A DNA stretch of 64,000 nucleotides from Hydra vulgaris (taxonomy: Eukaryota > Cnidaria > Hydrozoa > Anthoathecata > Hydridae): assembly GCF_038396675.1 (NCBI RefSeq), contig NC_088927.1, forward strand, positions 42,662,501-42,726,500. The letters are read 5' to 3'. Shown piece by piece: positions 1 through 10,250 of the stretch (within the stretch, counting starts at the first letter, position 1; every line of letters begins with the position of its first letter). The position numbers were made by a program, and so were the translations under genes. A model generated the notes under the pieces. It made no database searches, had not been told where the DNA came from, and saw nothing but the letters and a program-made list of their open reading frames with translations.

Positions 1-1
1 C

Positions 2-512
2 ATGCATTTGGTTTATTTAGGAGTAACTAAAAGAATAATAATTTTTTTCAACAAAGGTAAAAGATCATGCAGGATGTCAGAGATTCAAAAAGCAGTTATT
101 TCTGAAAAACTTAGAGAATTATCAGGAAAATTGCCCAGCGATTTTGCAAGACAACCAAGAGGTATTGAGGAGTTTAAACGCTGGAAAGCTACAGAGTTCA
201 AAAATTTTCTTTTATATACCGGTATGATTGTTTTAAAAAATGTAGTTTCTCAAGAAATATATACACATTTCTTAAGCTTATCAGTTGCTATGAGTATAAT
301 GATTGATAATGATCTTTTGAATGATCATAAGTTGTTAATGTATGCAAAAGGGCTCTTGGAATGGTTTGTATATCGGTCATCATTTCTATATGGACAAGAA
401 TTCGTTACTTATAATGTTCATAGTTTGACACATCTGTATGAAGATGTGGTCAACCACAGCTGCAGTTTACAAGATATATCTGCTTTTCCTTTTGAAAACT
501 ATCTAGGCATTC
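2..512 (+). pseudogene. CACTA-like (TNP2-type) transposase, C-terminal fragment
   Basis: The frame is already open at the window edge. It carries HLVYLGVTKR near the start, then RWKATEFKNFLLYTG around residues 60-75, YNVHSLTHLYEDV around 140 and DISAFPFENYLG around 158-169. I recognise these blocks from the C-terminal half of large transposase-like proteins of CACTA/En-Spm-type elements, which are abundant in cnidarian genomes; the superfamily assignment is from memory of the family. The frame stays open to 655, but the residues after about 170 look like the antisense of the neighbouring inverted piece. I therefore end the homologous part near 512. The N-terminus and catalytic core lie outside the window or are lost. 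It is a remnant and not a working gene. Confidence 0.6.
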
Positions 513-710
513 TAAGTCAAGATTGGAATCTGAGTCGAAATCTGTTTCTTCAACACCTTCAACTTCTTGCTCAATTAATTCTTCGGAAAGAACTCTATAA
601 TCTGAAACATTTATTTGTTGTTTATCTGTTTCTATTGTACTATCTGTCTCAGTAAATAAATCAATTACTGATTTATTAATTTTTCTCCATTGCGTAATCC
701 GTGATGACAT
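513..710 (-). pseudogene. N-terminal exon of a CACTA-like transposase, inverted
   Basis: On the minus strand an ATG at 710 opens a frame beginning MSSRITQWRKINKSV, followed by an acidic, serine- and aspartate-rich stretch. This resembles the first exon of the same transposase-like family whose C-terminal half lies at 2-512. The homologous part seems to end near 513. The frame runs on to 450, but there it only mirrors the neighbour. The two pieces converge, so they cannot be parts of one intact gene; an inversion or the junction of two copies is needed. The family assignment is an inference from the opening motif and composition. Confidence 0.4.
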
Positions 711-799
711 AGCAACTAAATACTTTTAGTCCTAAAAATAAATAATTAAATATATTTATATTAGGGTGTTAGCCAGGAATATATTTCATACAGATTTTT

Positions 800-813
800 T
801 GAAATTTTCATAC

Positions 814-885
<72 letters not shown>

Positions 886-955
886 TATAATATATTATAC
901 TTTAATTACAAAAATACATTTTGTAATTAAAGTATTATATAATTATAATTATATA

Positions 956-995
<40 letters not shown>

Positions 996-1110
996 ATATT
1001 ATAAATTTAAATATATTTATATATATATAATATATATACATGTGTGTGTATACATGTGTATATTATATACCTTATATTATATACATGTGTATATTATATA
1101 TGTATTTGTT
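800..1110. repeat. AT-rich low-complexity block with (AT)n tracts
   Basis: Two long (TA)n runs (about 820-880 and 960-990) are separated by imperfect AT-only palindromic sequence. A TG-containing part (ACATGTGTATA repeated) follows at 1035-1105. No gene is seen between 711 and 1110. Confidence 0.85.
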
Positions 1111-1323
1111 AGGAAACATTGTTTTACACATTTACACATTTACAAAAATACATTTTGAATTACTTTTTTAACTAAAGCTAAAATTATAATTTACTACTCT
1201 GAGAACTAGTTCTCAGAGTAGTAAATTATAATGTTTTTACTAGCAATTTTAGCTTTAGTTAAAAAAAATTCAAAATGTATTTTTGTAATTAAAGTTGTGT
1301 AAATGTGTAAAATAATGTTTCCT
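1111..1323. mobile_element. 213-bp fold-back MITE-like palindrome
   Basis: The element starts AGGAAACATTGTTTTACAC and ends with its near inverse, ...GTGTAAAATAATGTTTCCT. The arms contain matching blocks (CATTTTGAAT, TTAACTAAAGCTAAAATT, ATAATTTACTACTCTGAGAA) and meet at ACTAGT, 1205-1210. The right arm has about 19 extra bases (TTTTTACTAGCAATTTT). There is no reading frame. This is the shape of a non-autonomous fold-back element; the parent family is unknown. Confidence 0.75.
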
Positions 1324-1639
1324 AAAAAAAAGTGAATTCTTTTCAATAATCATTACTAATAATATTAAAATGGCATTGAAGCATCACTACTTCCTGCCAG
1401 CAGAATAAAAAACGAAAATTATAAACCAAAAAAACTTTAATTAATTATAATCCATAAATTAAAATATATTTTAGATTACTTGTAAATAGCTATTTACAAA
1501 AGTCAAATAAAAGAATAACTCTTTTGTATGAATAATTTGTAAATATTTTAATTTTTTTAATAAAGTACAATAAAAAATAGCACATTTCTCTGAGCGATTA
1601 GCCATCTTTATTTCAAATAAGAAGTTCGCGATATCAAAC

Positions 1640-1885
1640 AGAAAGTAAAAAGACATGTTGATTTAACGTTGATTATATCAACGTTAGTTTATTACCAATA
1701 CATCAACGTGGAATAAGCGTTGAAAATGCCGACGTTGAAATTTCCTCTTTGTTCAGACGTTGAAACAACGCCATTTTCTTTAACGTTAGTTTATCAACTA
1801 TAAATCAACGTGGAATAGAGGTTGAAATTTCCGACGTTGACATTTCAACAATGCGCAGACGTTGATAAGACGTCGTTTGCTTGCT
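1640..1885. repeat. CAACGTTG-rich repeat, two ~100-bp units, GCTGGG end
   Basis: Two degenerate units start at about 1681 and 1782 with AACGTTAGTTTAT. Both contain ATCAACGTGGAATA, GACGTTGA and CAGACGTTGA in the same order. The block ends TTTGCTTGCTGGG near 1888, close to the end motif TTTGCTGGGTA of the MITE at 4331-4479. A matching left end is not visible, so this may be one half of a larger non-autonomous element. Confidence 0.55.
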
Positions 1886-1980
1886 GGGTTCATTTATAAT
1901 ATCTTTATAATGGTTTGAAACCATTTGGACATCAAAATTCTGATTTTGGTTTTTATACTTTGTCCAGTCACTGGCCCACT

Positions 1981-2017
1981 TTGCAATGGAGGGGAAAATT
2001 TTCCCCCTCCATTGCAA
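1981..2017. repeat. GC-containing palindrome in AT-rich DNA
   Basis: TTGCAATGGAGGGGAAAA is followed at once by its inverse with one extra C (TTTTCCCCCTCCATTGCAA). A third copy of ATGGAGGGGG follows at 2018. The stem is about 18 bp with a single bulge and no loop. Confidence 0.7.
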
Positions 2018-2179
2018 ATGGAGGGGGTTACAAATTGATTTCTAGTTGGGTGTGGTAATACTCTCCAAGAGAGGGAGTAAATAAGCTCTCCAAAAGAGTT
2101 GCAAAAAGGTCTCCGAAAGAGAGTGGCTTCAAAATCCGATGGTGAAGTGTCGTCAAACAACCATATATTCATACTACCG

Positions 2180-3440
2180 TAAAATCGAAATTACTTTTTC
2201 AAGTAAATTACTTTTTAACGGCTAACCTTTAAAAGTACTTTTTCTACTTTTTAAAGTAAAAATAAAGACATTTAGATTCAATTTTAATGCGTACTTTTTT
2301 TAAGAAACAATAACGCATTTTAGTAAATTTATGTAATTAAGTTATACTTGATATATAATTTCTGTAAAAAAAAAAACTACTTTTAAAAGTAAGGTAATTA
2401 TATATTTTAATATGAATTACATATTTTAATATGAAAGTAATTTACGCTTTAAATTAATTCGAGTTTTTACATCAAAATAAGTAAAAGAGCCAAGCCTAGC
2501 TACAATAAAGTATTAGTCCCACTTACAGTATTCAAAAAAACAGAGTTTAAAAATCAACAAATATTATTGAAAGTAAAAATAACTTCATAAAAATGAAAAT
2601 TGCTGAACTTAAAGTCAAAAGCCGCAGAGACTTATCGGGGATAAAAGAGAAAGTTAATAATTCTTAGTAAAAAAGTGAGCAAAATTTCTTAAAACAAAGC
2701 TAAATATTCAAGATCAATTGGTACTCAGTTAAGCTTATCATTTATACCAGAGTCACTTAGTAAAAAGTAATTATTTTTTATCGATTTTCTAACAACAAAA
2801 ATGGATTCAAGTTACTCCAAAATTTTTGAGTCAAATTTTTTATAACTTTTTCAAATTAGTGGTTTTTTCCTAGACAATGAATCAGATACTGATCTAAATC
2901 ATTTTAATGCAGCTGGAGCCTTGAAAAGTAAAGTAAGTCATTTTTTACCCGTTCGGATGACGTAAAATATTTTACTAAACTGTAAATATATTTATTTAAT
3001 TTCTTTAAGAAATTCTTTAAACTTATCATTTTTTTTTTTGCAATTAGGTATTTCTCATTTTGTAATTTTTAATTGGAATTCTATCAAAAGCGCGATCCTT
3101 AAAAACGTTTTTTTGGCATGACTTTTGTTCATTACAATACATTTTAAGTTAACACTCGTTTACTATATTTTTGCCAGCATTATATAAACACACACTTTTT
3201 GGTGATGTGAAAAGAAATGTTTCGAATGTGATTTTTAGATGTATAATGTGTGGGTAGATTATGTTAATGAGTGCAGTTGAGTATTTTATTACATAATGAA
3301 CTTTTTTGCATGTGTCATCATGCGTGTTAGGCTTTCCTTTGCTTTCATGTATTGGTGACAGAGTTTATCGGTTGTATATTTTTAGGTATGCAAGATTAGG
3401 ACGGTTGTTTTTTATATGTTAGATGAGCTTAGCTCACTAA
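2180..3440. other. No gene recognised
   Basis: AT-rich sequence with short repeats of TACTTTT/AAAAGTA between 2190 and 2420. It has only short unsupported frames and no splice-consistent homology. Confidence 0.6.
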
Positions 3441-3444
3441 ACAG

Positions 3445-3575
3445 CATCATAACCCACTTCGCAGAGCAAGAGTAAGGAAGTTTAAGAAGAACAAACGATA
3501 ATAGACTATAAGTCAGTAAAAGTCGAGTGAGAAAGAGAGCATAGGGAAATCGGACAGATGTTGCACTCCTGTAAG
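3445..3575 (+). repeat. Diverged copy of a dispersed SINE-like repeat
   Basis: ATAACCCACTTCGCAGAGC, then AAGAGTAAGGAAG, AAGAACAAACGAT, GAGTGAGAAAGAGAGCATA and ATCGGACAG...TTGCAC line up in order with the better copies at 38593-38835, 44700-44893 and 45425-45665. Those run CATAACCCGCTCTACGGACC, AAGAGTAAAG, AAGAACGAAG, GAGTGAAAGATAGAAG, AGCGGACAGGATTGCAC. This is the most diverged of the four. Confidence 0.5.
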
Positions 3576-4330
3576 AATATGCAACTTAAAAAAAACAAAA
3601 ACTTTGACTAAGTTTTTTACTTGTGATTTTTTATATATAGAAATGATATAATTGTGGTGTGGGCATATTTTTGATTTGCAGTGTTGATTCTTAGTTTCCA
3701 CAAGGACGATTTTATAGATGGACGTTTAACTCATTGTTTAAAAGCTAAGATATGCGCGCTTGCGATTGTTATAAAAAATGATAGCAATAAGAAACATTTG
3801 CGTTACAAAACAATGGGAAAAATTTGCGTCACGTGGAAATTCTTTAATATAATTATACATCAAAATGACAACTGTCTCATCTGTCCATTGATATAAAAAA
3901 ATTAATTGTGCAAATTATTGTGATTAATATATTTTACGCTTTTGTTAAAAACTATTTTATCTACTCAATTACCCTTGTATAACTCCTGTATAACTATTTT
4001 ACAAAAAGTTTTTAAATTATATGATTATTCTTGAACTCTACTAAAACAAATTCCAAAACCTATAATATCAAAACAAAATTGTGAGACAAAAAACGATTTG
4101 ATTTACGTCAAAAATGAGAAGTTTAAATTTTTAAGAAAGTAGTCAATTCAAAGTAAAGGAAGTTATTGTTGCCAACAATCTCTTGTTCAATCTTTAAATG
4201 ATCTATGATATAACCTATGACACTAGAAAATTCTTTTTACTTTACAATATTCATATTAGTTTATTATATGTTTCATTTTTACAAAAACACTATTGTTGAC
4301 GTCAAAGTTTTTTTATAAATATGTTATTAT
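3576..4330. other. No gene recognised
   Basis: AT-rich sequence. A 71-codon frame at 3681-3896 has no recognisable motif and is not annotated. Confidence 0.6.
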
Positions 4331-4479
4331 TACCCAGCAAACAATTGGTCTAAAAAAGACCAAATGTTTAGTAGGTAAATAGGTTAGTAGTTAAATATTT
4401 TAAATATGTCTTTTACATGTATTAGACGTTTTTTATACAACTAAAAGTCGTCTTTTTTAGTCTAAATGTTTGCTGGGTA
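4331..4479. mobile_element. 149-bp MITE with TACCCAGCAAACA inverted ends
   Basis: The left end reads TACCCAGCAAACAATT and the right end reads AAATGTTTGCTGGGTA. Allowing a few mismatches the inverted repeats extend about 30 bp, including the shared inner block CTAAAAAAGAC. The interior is AT-rich with GTCTTTTACATG. It has no coding capacity. The CCCAGCAAAC type of end also appears, degraded, near 1880 and 19670. Confidence 0.8.
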
Positions 4480-5055
4480 AACAAAGTTTACATAATAATT
4501 AAAATGTTTTCAAATACACGAGACATTCTTAATTACATAAAATGCATTTATATTTTGCAAAAGTTAGTATTCTACGACTAATAAAATATTTACTGAATAA
4601 ATTTAGCCTAAACAAAAAAATGTTGGTTAATAGCAGGTTTATTTTGTAAAACTAATTCAAAAAGTGACGCTAAGAATTCCAACCCGCATAGAATTTCAGT
4701 AATTTGCTGATCTATAACAATGCGTTAAACGTCTATTAAAACATACTTGGTTTCCATTGCGGCGGTTACAATTTTATAATTTTATAAAGTTGTCGAGGTT
4801 TCATATCGACTAATATGACAAGCTATATTGACTTTTTTTTAATTGTCGATGATATCAAGGCTACCGTTTTCGATTTTAGAAACTTTTTAGAAATTTTAGA
4901 AATTTCTTTTTTTTGTTTTATAATATTGTTGTCGCATAAGTATTTTTTAATTTAGTATTTATTAATCTTACTATGGATTTAATTTTTTAGCATTCAGCAA
5001 CGGAATTGCAACTGTAAAAGCAAGTTGGTATATGCTGCTGAGGAAACTTTGGTTG
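4480..5055. other. No gene recognised
   Basis: AT-rich intergenic sequence without recognisable coding or repeat structure. Confidence 0.55.
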
Positions 5056-5059
5056 ATTA

Positions 5060-5551
5060 CAATTCTTTTCTTTTAAACAATTTAAAACATTTTCAACTAA
5101 TTATCTTTTTCTCGATTGTATTAATGCATTCATCTCATTGTTGTTAAGTGTCAAGTTTGTGTTAGAGAAGACGACACCTAAACTTTTGAATAAATGGTCT
5201 TCCCAAAAGAGGTTCAAATAATTTTCTTTGATTTCATTTCTTTTTTTACCTAGCCAGATACCCTGGCGTTTATTTAAGTTTATCTTAGTTCCTGTTGTTA
5301 AATTATTACGAGCAAGGGCTTTTCTAAAAGCTATGATTTAATTGTCAGTTGTAAGAAAAAAATTGCTATCGTCAGCATACTGTTGGACTTTCGTTTCTTT
5401 GTTGTTTATAGTGATGCCTTTTATTTGTGTGTTTTTTCTAATATAGTCTGCAAATATCTCCGTTTGTATTATGTACAGAGTCAGATATAGAGTATTCCCG
5501 CAGAGACGTGACTTTGAAAATTTTGCTCTTATGAAAGGATAAAAAGGATAA
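5060..5551 (-). pseudogene. Tx1/L1-like LINE reverse transcriptase fragment
   Basis: Read on the minus strand, LYIIQTEIFADYIRKN, IKGITINNKETKVQQYADD and SNFFL match the RT palm of Tx1/L1-type LINEs; YADD holds the two catalytic aspartates. Downstream, in a shifted frame, INLNKRQGIWLGKKRNEI and HLFKSLGVVFS match the region after the palm. The N-terminal RT, endonuclease and C-terminal zinc knuckle are missing, and at least one frameshift separates the two blocks. It is a truncated LINE copy. The 16-bp hairpin at 5552-5587 sits on its 5' boundary. Confidence 0.7.
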
Positions 5552-5587
5552 AATTGTGGAATTAAACGGTTGTTTAATTCCACAATT
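5552..5587. repeat. 16-bp perfect inverted repeat at an element junction
   Basis: AATTGTGGAATTAAAC, loop GGTT, GTTTAATTCCACAATT. It lies exactly between the Tx1 RT fragment and the transposase pseudogene that follows. Confidence 0.8.
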
Positions 5588-5626
5588 CTCATTAGAATAA
5601 AAACAACATTTTGTTGTTTAACTGAA

Positions 5627-6745
5627 TTGCCTTATCATCCTGCTTCAAATGATTCTGAAGACATAATGCATGATATTTTTGAAGGAGCTTTTCCGTGTGA
5701 AGTTAAATGGCTTTTTTATCATGTGTTACATGGTATAATGCGGTATTGGTGTAGTGGTAAAGCGCTCGCTTCATAAGCGAGAGGTTCCAATGTTCGACCC
5801 GCACCACGTCCCTGGTAGTTCTGCGCTTAACTTGTTTCTCTGCGCAGCAACCTTGTTCGTCAAGGTTCGTGTTTTGGAGTTATAGAGTTGAGAGAGGGTT
5901 ATAACCACTATTAAGTAGCCTTAAAAATGTGTTATATGATGTCAAATGTATGTCTATTACAGAAATGAATGCAGCTCAAAACCTAGGACTATTAAAGAGT
6001 CACACATGAAAAGTACTGACTCTTTACTAGGTCAACGCTCTGCTCAGATGCTTACACTGTTTATGTATTTTCCACTTATTTTGTCTGATGTTATTGATAA
6101 AGTAGATAAACAAAAGTGGAAATTTTACCAAATCTTAAAACAATTGTGTGATGTAATTTTATCTCCAAATTTAAATTGTTTACAAATCACATGTATTGAG
6201 GAACTAGTAATGGAACATCATACATTGATGTAAGAATGTTATCCTGAGGAAAATCTTCTTTATATGCATCACAGAATGATTAATTATGGAACAATTATAA
6301 AACGAAGTGGACCTCTTCCTCACTTTATTGTTATAAGATATGAAGTCAAACATAATTTTTCAAAAAGATTAGCTCATATTGTTTGCAATTTTCAGAACAT
6401 TTTTTCAATTGAAAAGAGGCATCAAATTGCTCATGCCTTAGCTTGGATGACTCATGGTCCCCTAAAAACCAATGCTGATGTAAAAAATGGTGAAGTGTTT
6501 TTAGTTTCAGAATTAGAGAGCAAAAATGTTATTATCCTCATTATTAGTAAAGAAAGTGAAGTTTTAGCTGTTGATTGTGTAACCATATTGGGCCAGAAAT
6601 ACAGATTATGTGAAACAATTCTTTATGATTTTTATAGTGATGGTGAACCAGCATTTGCTCACATTGACCAGATTTTTGGTTATAGTGAAGTTGAGTATTT
6701 TTTCACAACAAAGTGGGTTGTCTACAAATATTGCAATCTTTATCT
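5627..6745 (+). pseudogene. Transposase-like protein (TNP2/DUF4218-type) split by a SINE
   Basis: The frame opens LPYHPASNDSEDIMHDIFEG, a conserved start of a large cnidarian transposase-like family. It is broken at about 5720 by a tRNA-derived SINE and resumes after 5939 with GQRSAQMLTLFMYFPLILSD and EELVMEHHTL. A stop at 6231 is followed by MHHRMINYGTIIKRSGPLPH and IRYEVKHNFSKRLAH. The C-terminal part holds VDCVTILGQKYRLCETILYDF. The CACTA-like assignment is from recall of the family and is less sure than the statement that it is transposon-derived. The lesions are the SINE insertion and at least one stop and one frame change. The 3' end runs into tandem repeats at 6737. Confidence 0.6.
5733..5926 (+). 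mobile_element. tRNA-derived SINE (CAU anticodon), 3'-shortened copy
   Basis: The head TGCGGTATTGGTGTAGTGG contains an A-box-like TGGTGTAGTGG. It is followed by an anticodon-type stem-loop, CTCGC TTCATAA GCGAG (anticodon CAT), and a B-box-like GTTCGACCC. The body continues through CTTGTTTCTC and GTTGAGAGAGGGTTATAACC. It is flanked by 12-bp direct repeats with one mismatch, ATGTGTTACATG at 5721-5732 and ATGTGTTATATG at 5927-5938. These are a convincing target-site duplication inside the transposase pseudogene. The second copy (44178-44428) is longer at the 3' end and has an A-rich tail. Confidence 0.85.
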
Positions 6746-6930
6746 TACTGTTGTAAGTTGTTTATCTTACTGTTGTAAGTTGTTTATCTTACTGTTGTAA
6801 GTTTTCACAACAATTCAATCTTTATCTCACTGTTACTTTCAATCTTCATCTTACTGTTGTAAGTTTTCACAACAATTCAATCTTTATCTCACTGTTACTT
6901 TCAATCTTCATCTTACTGTTGTAAGCTATG
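6737..6930. repeat. Nested tandem repeats of TTACTGTTGTAAG
   Basis: Three 22-bp units (TTTATCTTACTGTTGTAAGT) are followed by two ~60-bp units that combine the same core with TTTTCACAACAATTCAATC. They sit at the 3' edge of the transposase pseudogene. Confidence 0.8.
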
Positions 6931-7368
6931 TATAAGAACATGTGACATTATCGATTACAAACCTCTTAATTCAGTGCGTTGTTTGAAAATAAATTGCTAG
7001 TTCATGCTCATTATTTCGAATCATGTCAAGATAACTTTCTATACCTACCCCATGAAATATCTGGCGATATTGTAAATATTTATTATACGTAGTTTAATAT
7101 TTTCTGATAAGTTCTATGGCAAAAACAATCTGATTATTATAGATATAGTTACATACATACATATATACAACCCTCAGAATTAGAAAAATAAAATTAATTG
7201 GAAATAAAATGCAGAATTTAAACTGTTTTAAATAGGCAAAAACATATTTTTACAAAGGTTTTACCATAAAAGATAGAAACTAGGTCAATAAATAATAGCT
7301 GATCTGGGAGATTTTTAGTTTAGGAGTTAGGTCGACATGCCAACCTTAATTCTGAGGACTGTATATAA

Positions 7369-7518
<150 letters not shown>

Positions 7519-7598
7519 TGAGGGAGCTATTTTTAGTAATTTTTGAAAGTATAGCATTATGTAAGTTTAATTAAATTGAATTATTTGTTATGTTTTAG

Positions 7599-9804
7599 GA
7601 ACAATCCGCAAACAGATTTCACTATTGCAAATAATCATGTTTCACATAATCAGACTAGTTATATATCAAACTCCAATCCCTTTTCAGATTCAACATATTC
7701 ACGTGATAACGATGTTCTTCATACTTAGTGTCTAGTACTCCGAATAGACAATATCAAATTTGTAAATTTTTAATTTAATTTTCAACTGTTCTTTAAAACT
7801 TTAAGGACTACTTTTAGTTTCTGAAAATATTTTCAAAAAGTTTCTTCTTTTTTAGGATGTTCGTAAATTGCTTAATGAGCATCAGACAGGTAAACTTGTC
7901 ATTGTTGAATATGACACAACTGGAATGTTACTAAAGTACAGGTTTGAATTGGTTCATATTCTTGTTAACATTATGGTCAATAAAGTTGGAAACTTGTAAA
8001 TCATTACATGTGATTTTACAGTTTGTTCCAAATATCCTTTTATTTCTGAATATTTTAAGGACAGTAAGGTTTTTTAAATACTTTTTTATAATAAGATTAC
8101 ATACAAAAATGAACAGAATAATTAAATGTTAAGTTGGTGAATCATGGTAAATAACCAGGTAGAAAATCTATCTGTTTAACTTAAATCTATAACATTTTTT
8201 AGATATTATGGTATTATTATTTTATTATGTTTTTACTTTAGGTATCCACCAAGAGCAACAAAAATAAGTCTTGCTATGTCAATCATTAACGCTTTTCCTA
8301 AACTGCACTCTGGTGGACCTCTAGGATATGCATGTTATTTAGCTTTGTTATCTAAATGTAAATAGTTTTTTTGCTGTTTAAACTGCATTATCATTATTTG
8401 GATATTTAGGAAAATTACTATTACGCTTATAAGAAAATTGAAGTGAAAAAAAGAAAATAACACCTCATGGACATATTGAGGAGCAAGTGAAAACAATTAG
8501 GAAGTTTGATGGTGTACATGCCCGAGCTACTCGTAAACGAAAATCCATTTCCCTAACAATTTTTGATGTTGCAAGTAAGCCTAATAAAACTGTAAGTCAT
8601 GCTTATATATACAACAAATGATGCTAAACTATTTTTTTTAGTTTCTTTTTCAAATGAAGAATGAAACATTATAAGTGAGTTGTCATTTGATGACATTCAG
8701 TATGACGAAAACAATTTATTCTTGAAAAAACTAAAGTATCACAAAGACACTGGATTATGTCATCAAAACCGCCTTTTCAAGAGTTTATTCGGAAATTTCC
8801 CCCATTTAAAGATTTAGGATTTAATGTTAGTAGTTTTGTTTTTTACATTAGTAATGTATATTCTAATGTCTTGGATTACTGCTATTGGAGTATATCGAGA
8901 GTAAAATTAATTTTTTATTTGAGAAACATGTAAAGACTCTTAATTATCATTACATTAGTTTCAGAGAGAGTTTACAGCAACATTTGAAAATGCTCAAGAT
9001 ATGCTTATGCAATGGGAGGATATAGCTCTTCATGTTATTACTTGGGCTTGTAGAAAGGCGAATCTAATGGCTAAGCAACTACTTTTAGAGCTTGACAGCC
9101 AACTAATATCTTCAAGTGGTATGTCACATCGTCTTCTTTAATTACTTTTTTTATATTTTATAACTTTCACTAACTATTTAAAACTATTTTCTTTATTCTG
9201 AAATATGTACTGTATGAACTTTTAAATGCTTTTAAAAATCAAAGATCGAAATATGGAATTTGCATTTCACTTGCTTCCGTACATTCTTCAATTGCCTCCT
9301 AAAAATAAGGATCAACCGTCTACAGCTGAAGTTGCAGCTCACTTTATTCAATCTTTTTCTGTAAGTTTTTTGTTTTTAAGTTTAATATTTCTAGCTAAAT
9401 GGTATGTGCTATAAACTAGATCAATGATAATTTTGCTTCTATATCGTATCTTAATTATTTTTGTTTTTACAAAGGACACTACAGCTATGAAGACTGTAAT
9501 TGATGCAAATAGACATACTTCTTTCATGCATCCATTTGTTATTACACTTGGGGCTCGTGGCAACTTGATTCGGTCCTTTATTTTTATAGAAAACAATGTT
9601 ATTCCAATTAGAAATGACATGTTGAATGCAGTAGACCGTTTACTGAAACTATACTTCGTAATCGATATTGAATATGCGCCAGTGTGCAGACATGTTTTAC
9701 ATTTTTTACAACGTGTAGTTATGGGTATTAATGACGATTTGCCGTTGTCAAAAGGTGGCAGTGATCTGTCATTGTTTGTTAATGAAAACTTAAAAAGTGG
9801 ATAA
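7599..9804 (+). CDS. Multi-exon gene of an uncharacterised animal family
   Basis: Several exons join with canonical sites. One is 7856-7941 (AG before, GT after; DVRKLLNEHQTGKLVIVEYD). The next starts at 8242 (YPPRATKISLAMSIINAFPK, GGPLGYAC). A piece near 8470-8590 reads HGHIEEQVKTIRKFDGV, and one near 8750-8825 reads EFIRKFPPFKDLGFN. Then come 8965-9118 (QWEDIALHVITWACRKA), a piece ending at 9360 (FAFHLLPYILQLPP), and 9475-9804 (PFVITLGARG to a stop). Family recall suggests an uncharacterised vertebrate/cnidarian protein group sometimes found next to SAM- or zinc-finger domains; no enzymatic motif is visible. The possible first exon at 7599 ends in an in-frame stop, and the middle exons are uncertain. 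It may be a gene, a retained piece of one, or a transposon-borne gene. AATAAA at 9940 could serve as a poly(A) signal. Confidence 0.5.
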
Positions 9805-9898
9805 ACTTTTAAATGTTTTTATTTTAATGGATACCACTAAATTTTTTATTTTGTAATTAATATTGAGTTTGTGATGTGTACATATATGAGGCAAAGTG

Positions 9899-9929
9899 TA
9901 TCAATATGGCTAGTTTAGTCATATTGGTA
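9899..9929. repeat. Small inverted repeat downstream of the gene
   Basis: TATCAATATGGCTA and TAGTCATATTGGTA form an imperfect stem just after the last exon and before AATAAA. It may be chance in AT-rich DNA. Confidence 0.4.
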
Positions 9930-10250
9930 TACACAATATAATAAAAGTTACCTAGTATAACAGTTATTCAGTAATTGTTTGGAAATATTTATTTTATCAT
10001 ACTCAAAATATTTACTTGTAGACTGAAAGCATTTTTATATAAACAAACTCTTATGTTACAGCTTATGTTTTATGTCGTGATTTAATCATTATGTTTAAAA
10101 AATCAAAACTTAGCTTAAAAAAATTGAGTTTTTAAAAAAGTTGTTATGGCGTAACTTTTCATTTGTTTTCCATAAATATATCGATGGCTAAACTCCAACA
10201 CCAGGTATCTAAAAAATCACAACTTTTCGGGAGACCAAAAAAACGTGATA

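Noticed and set aside
5740-5810. Possible functional tRNA-Met gene
   Set aside because: The sequence is a tRNA-like head fused to a SINE body, has a poor T-arm, and recurs at 44428 with the same body and an A-rich tail.
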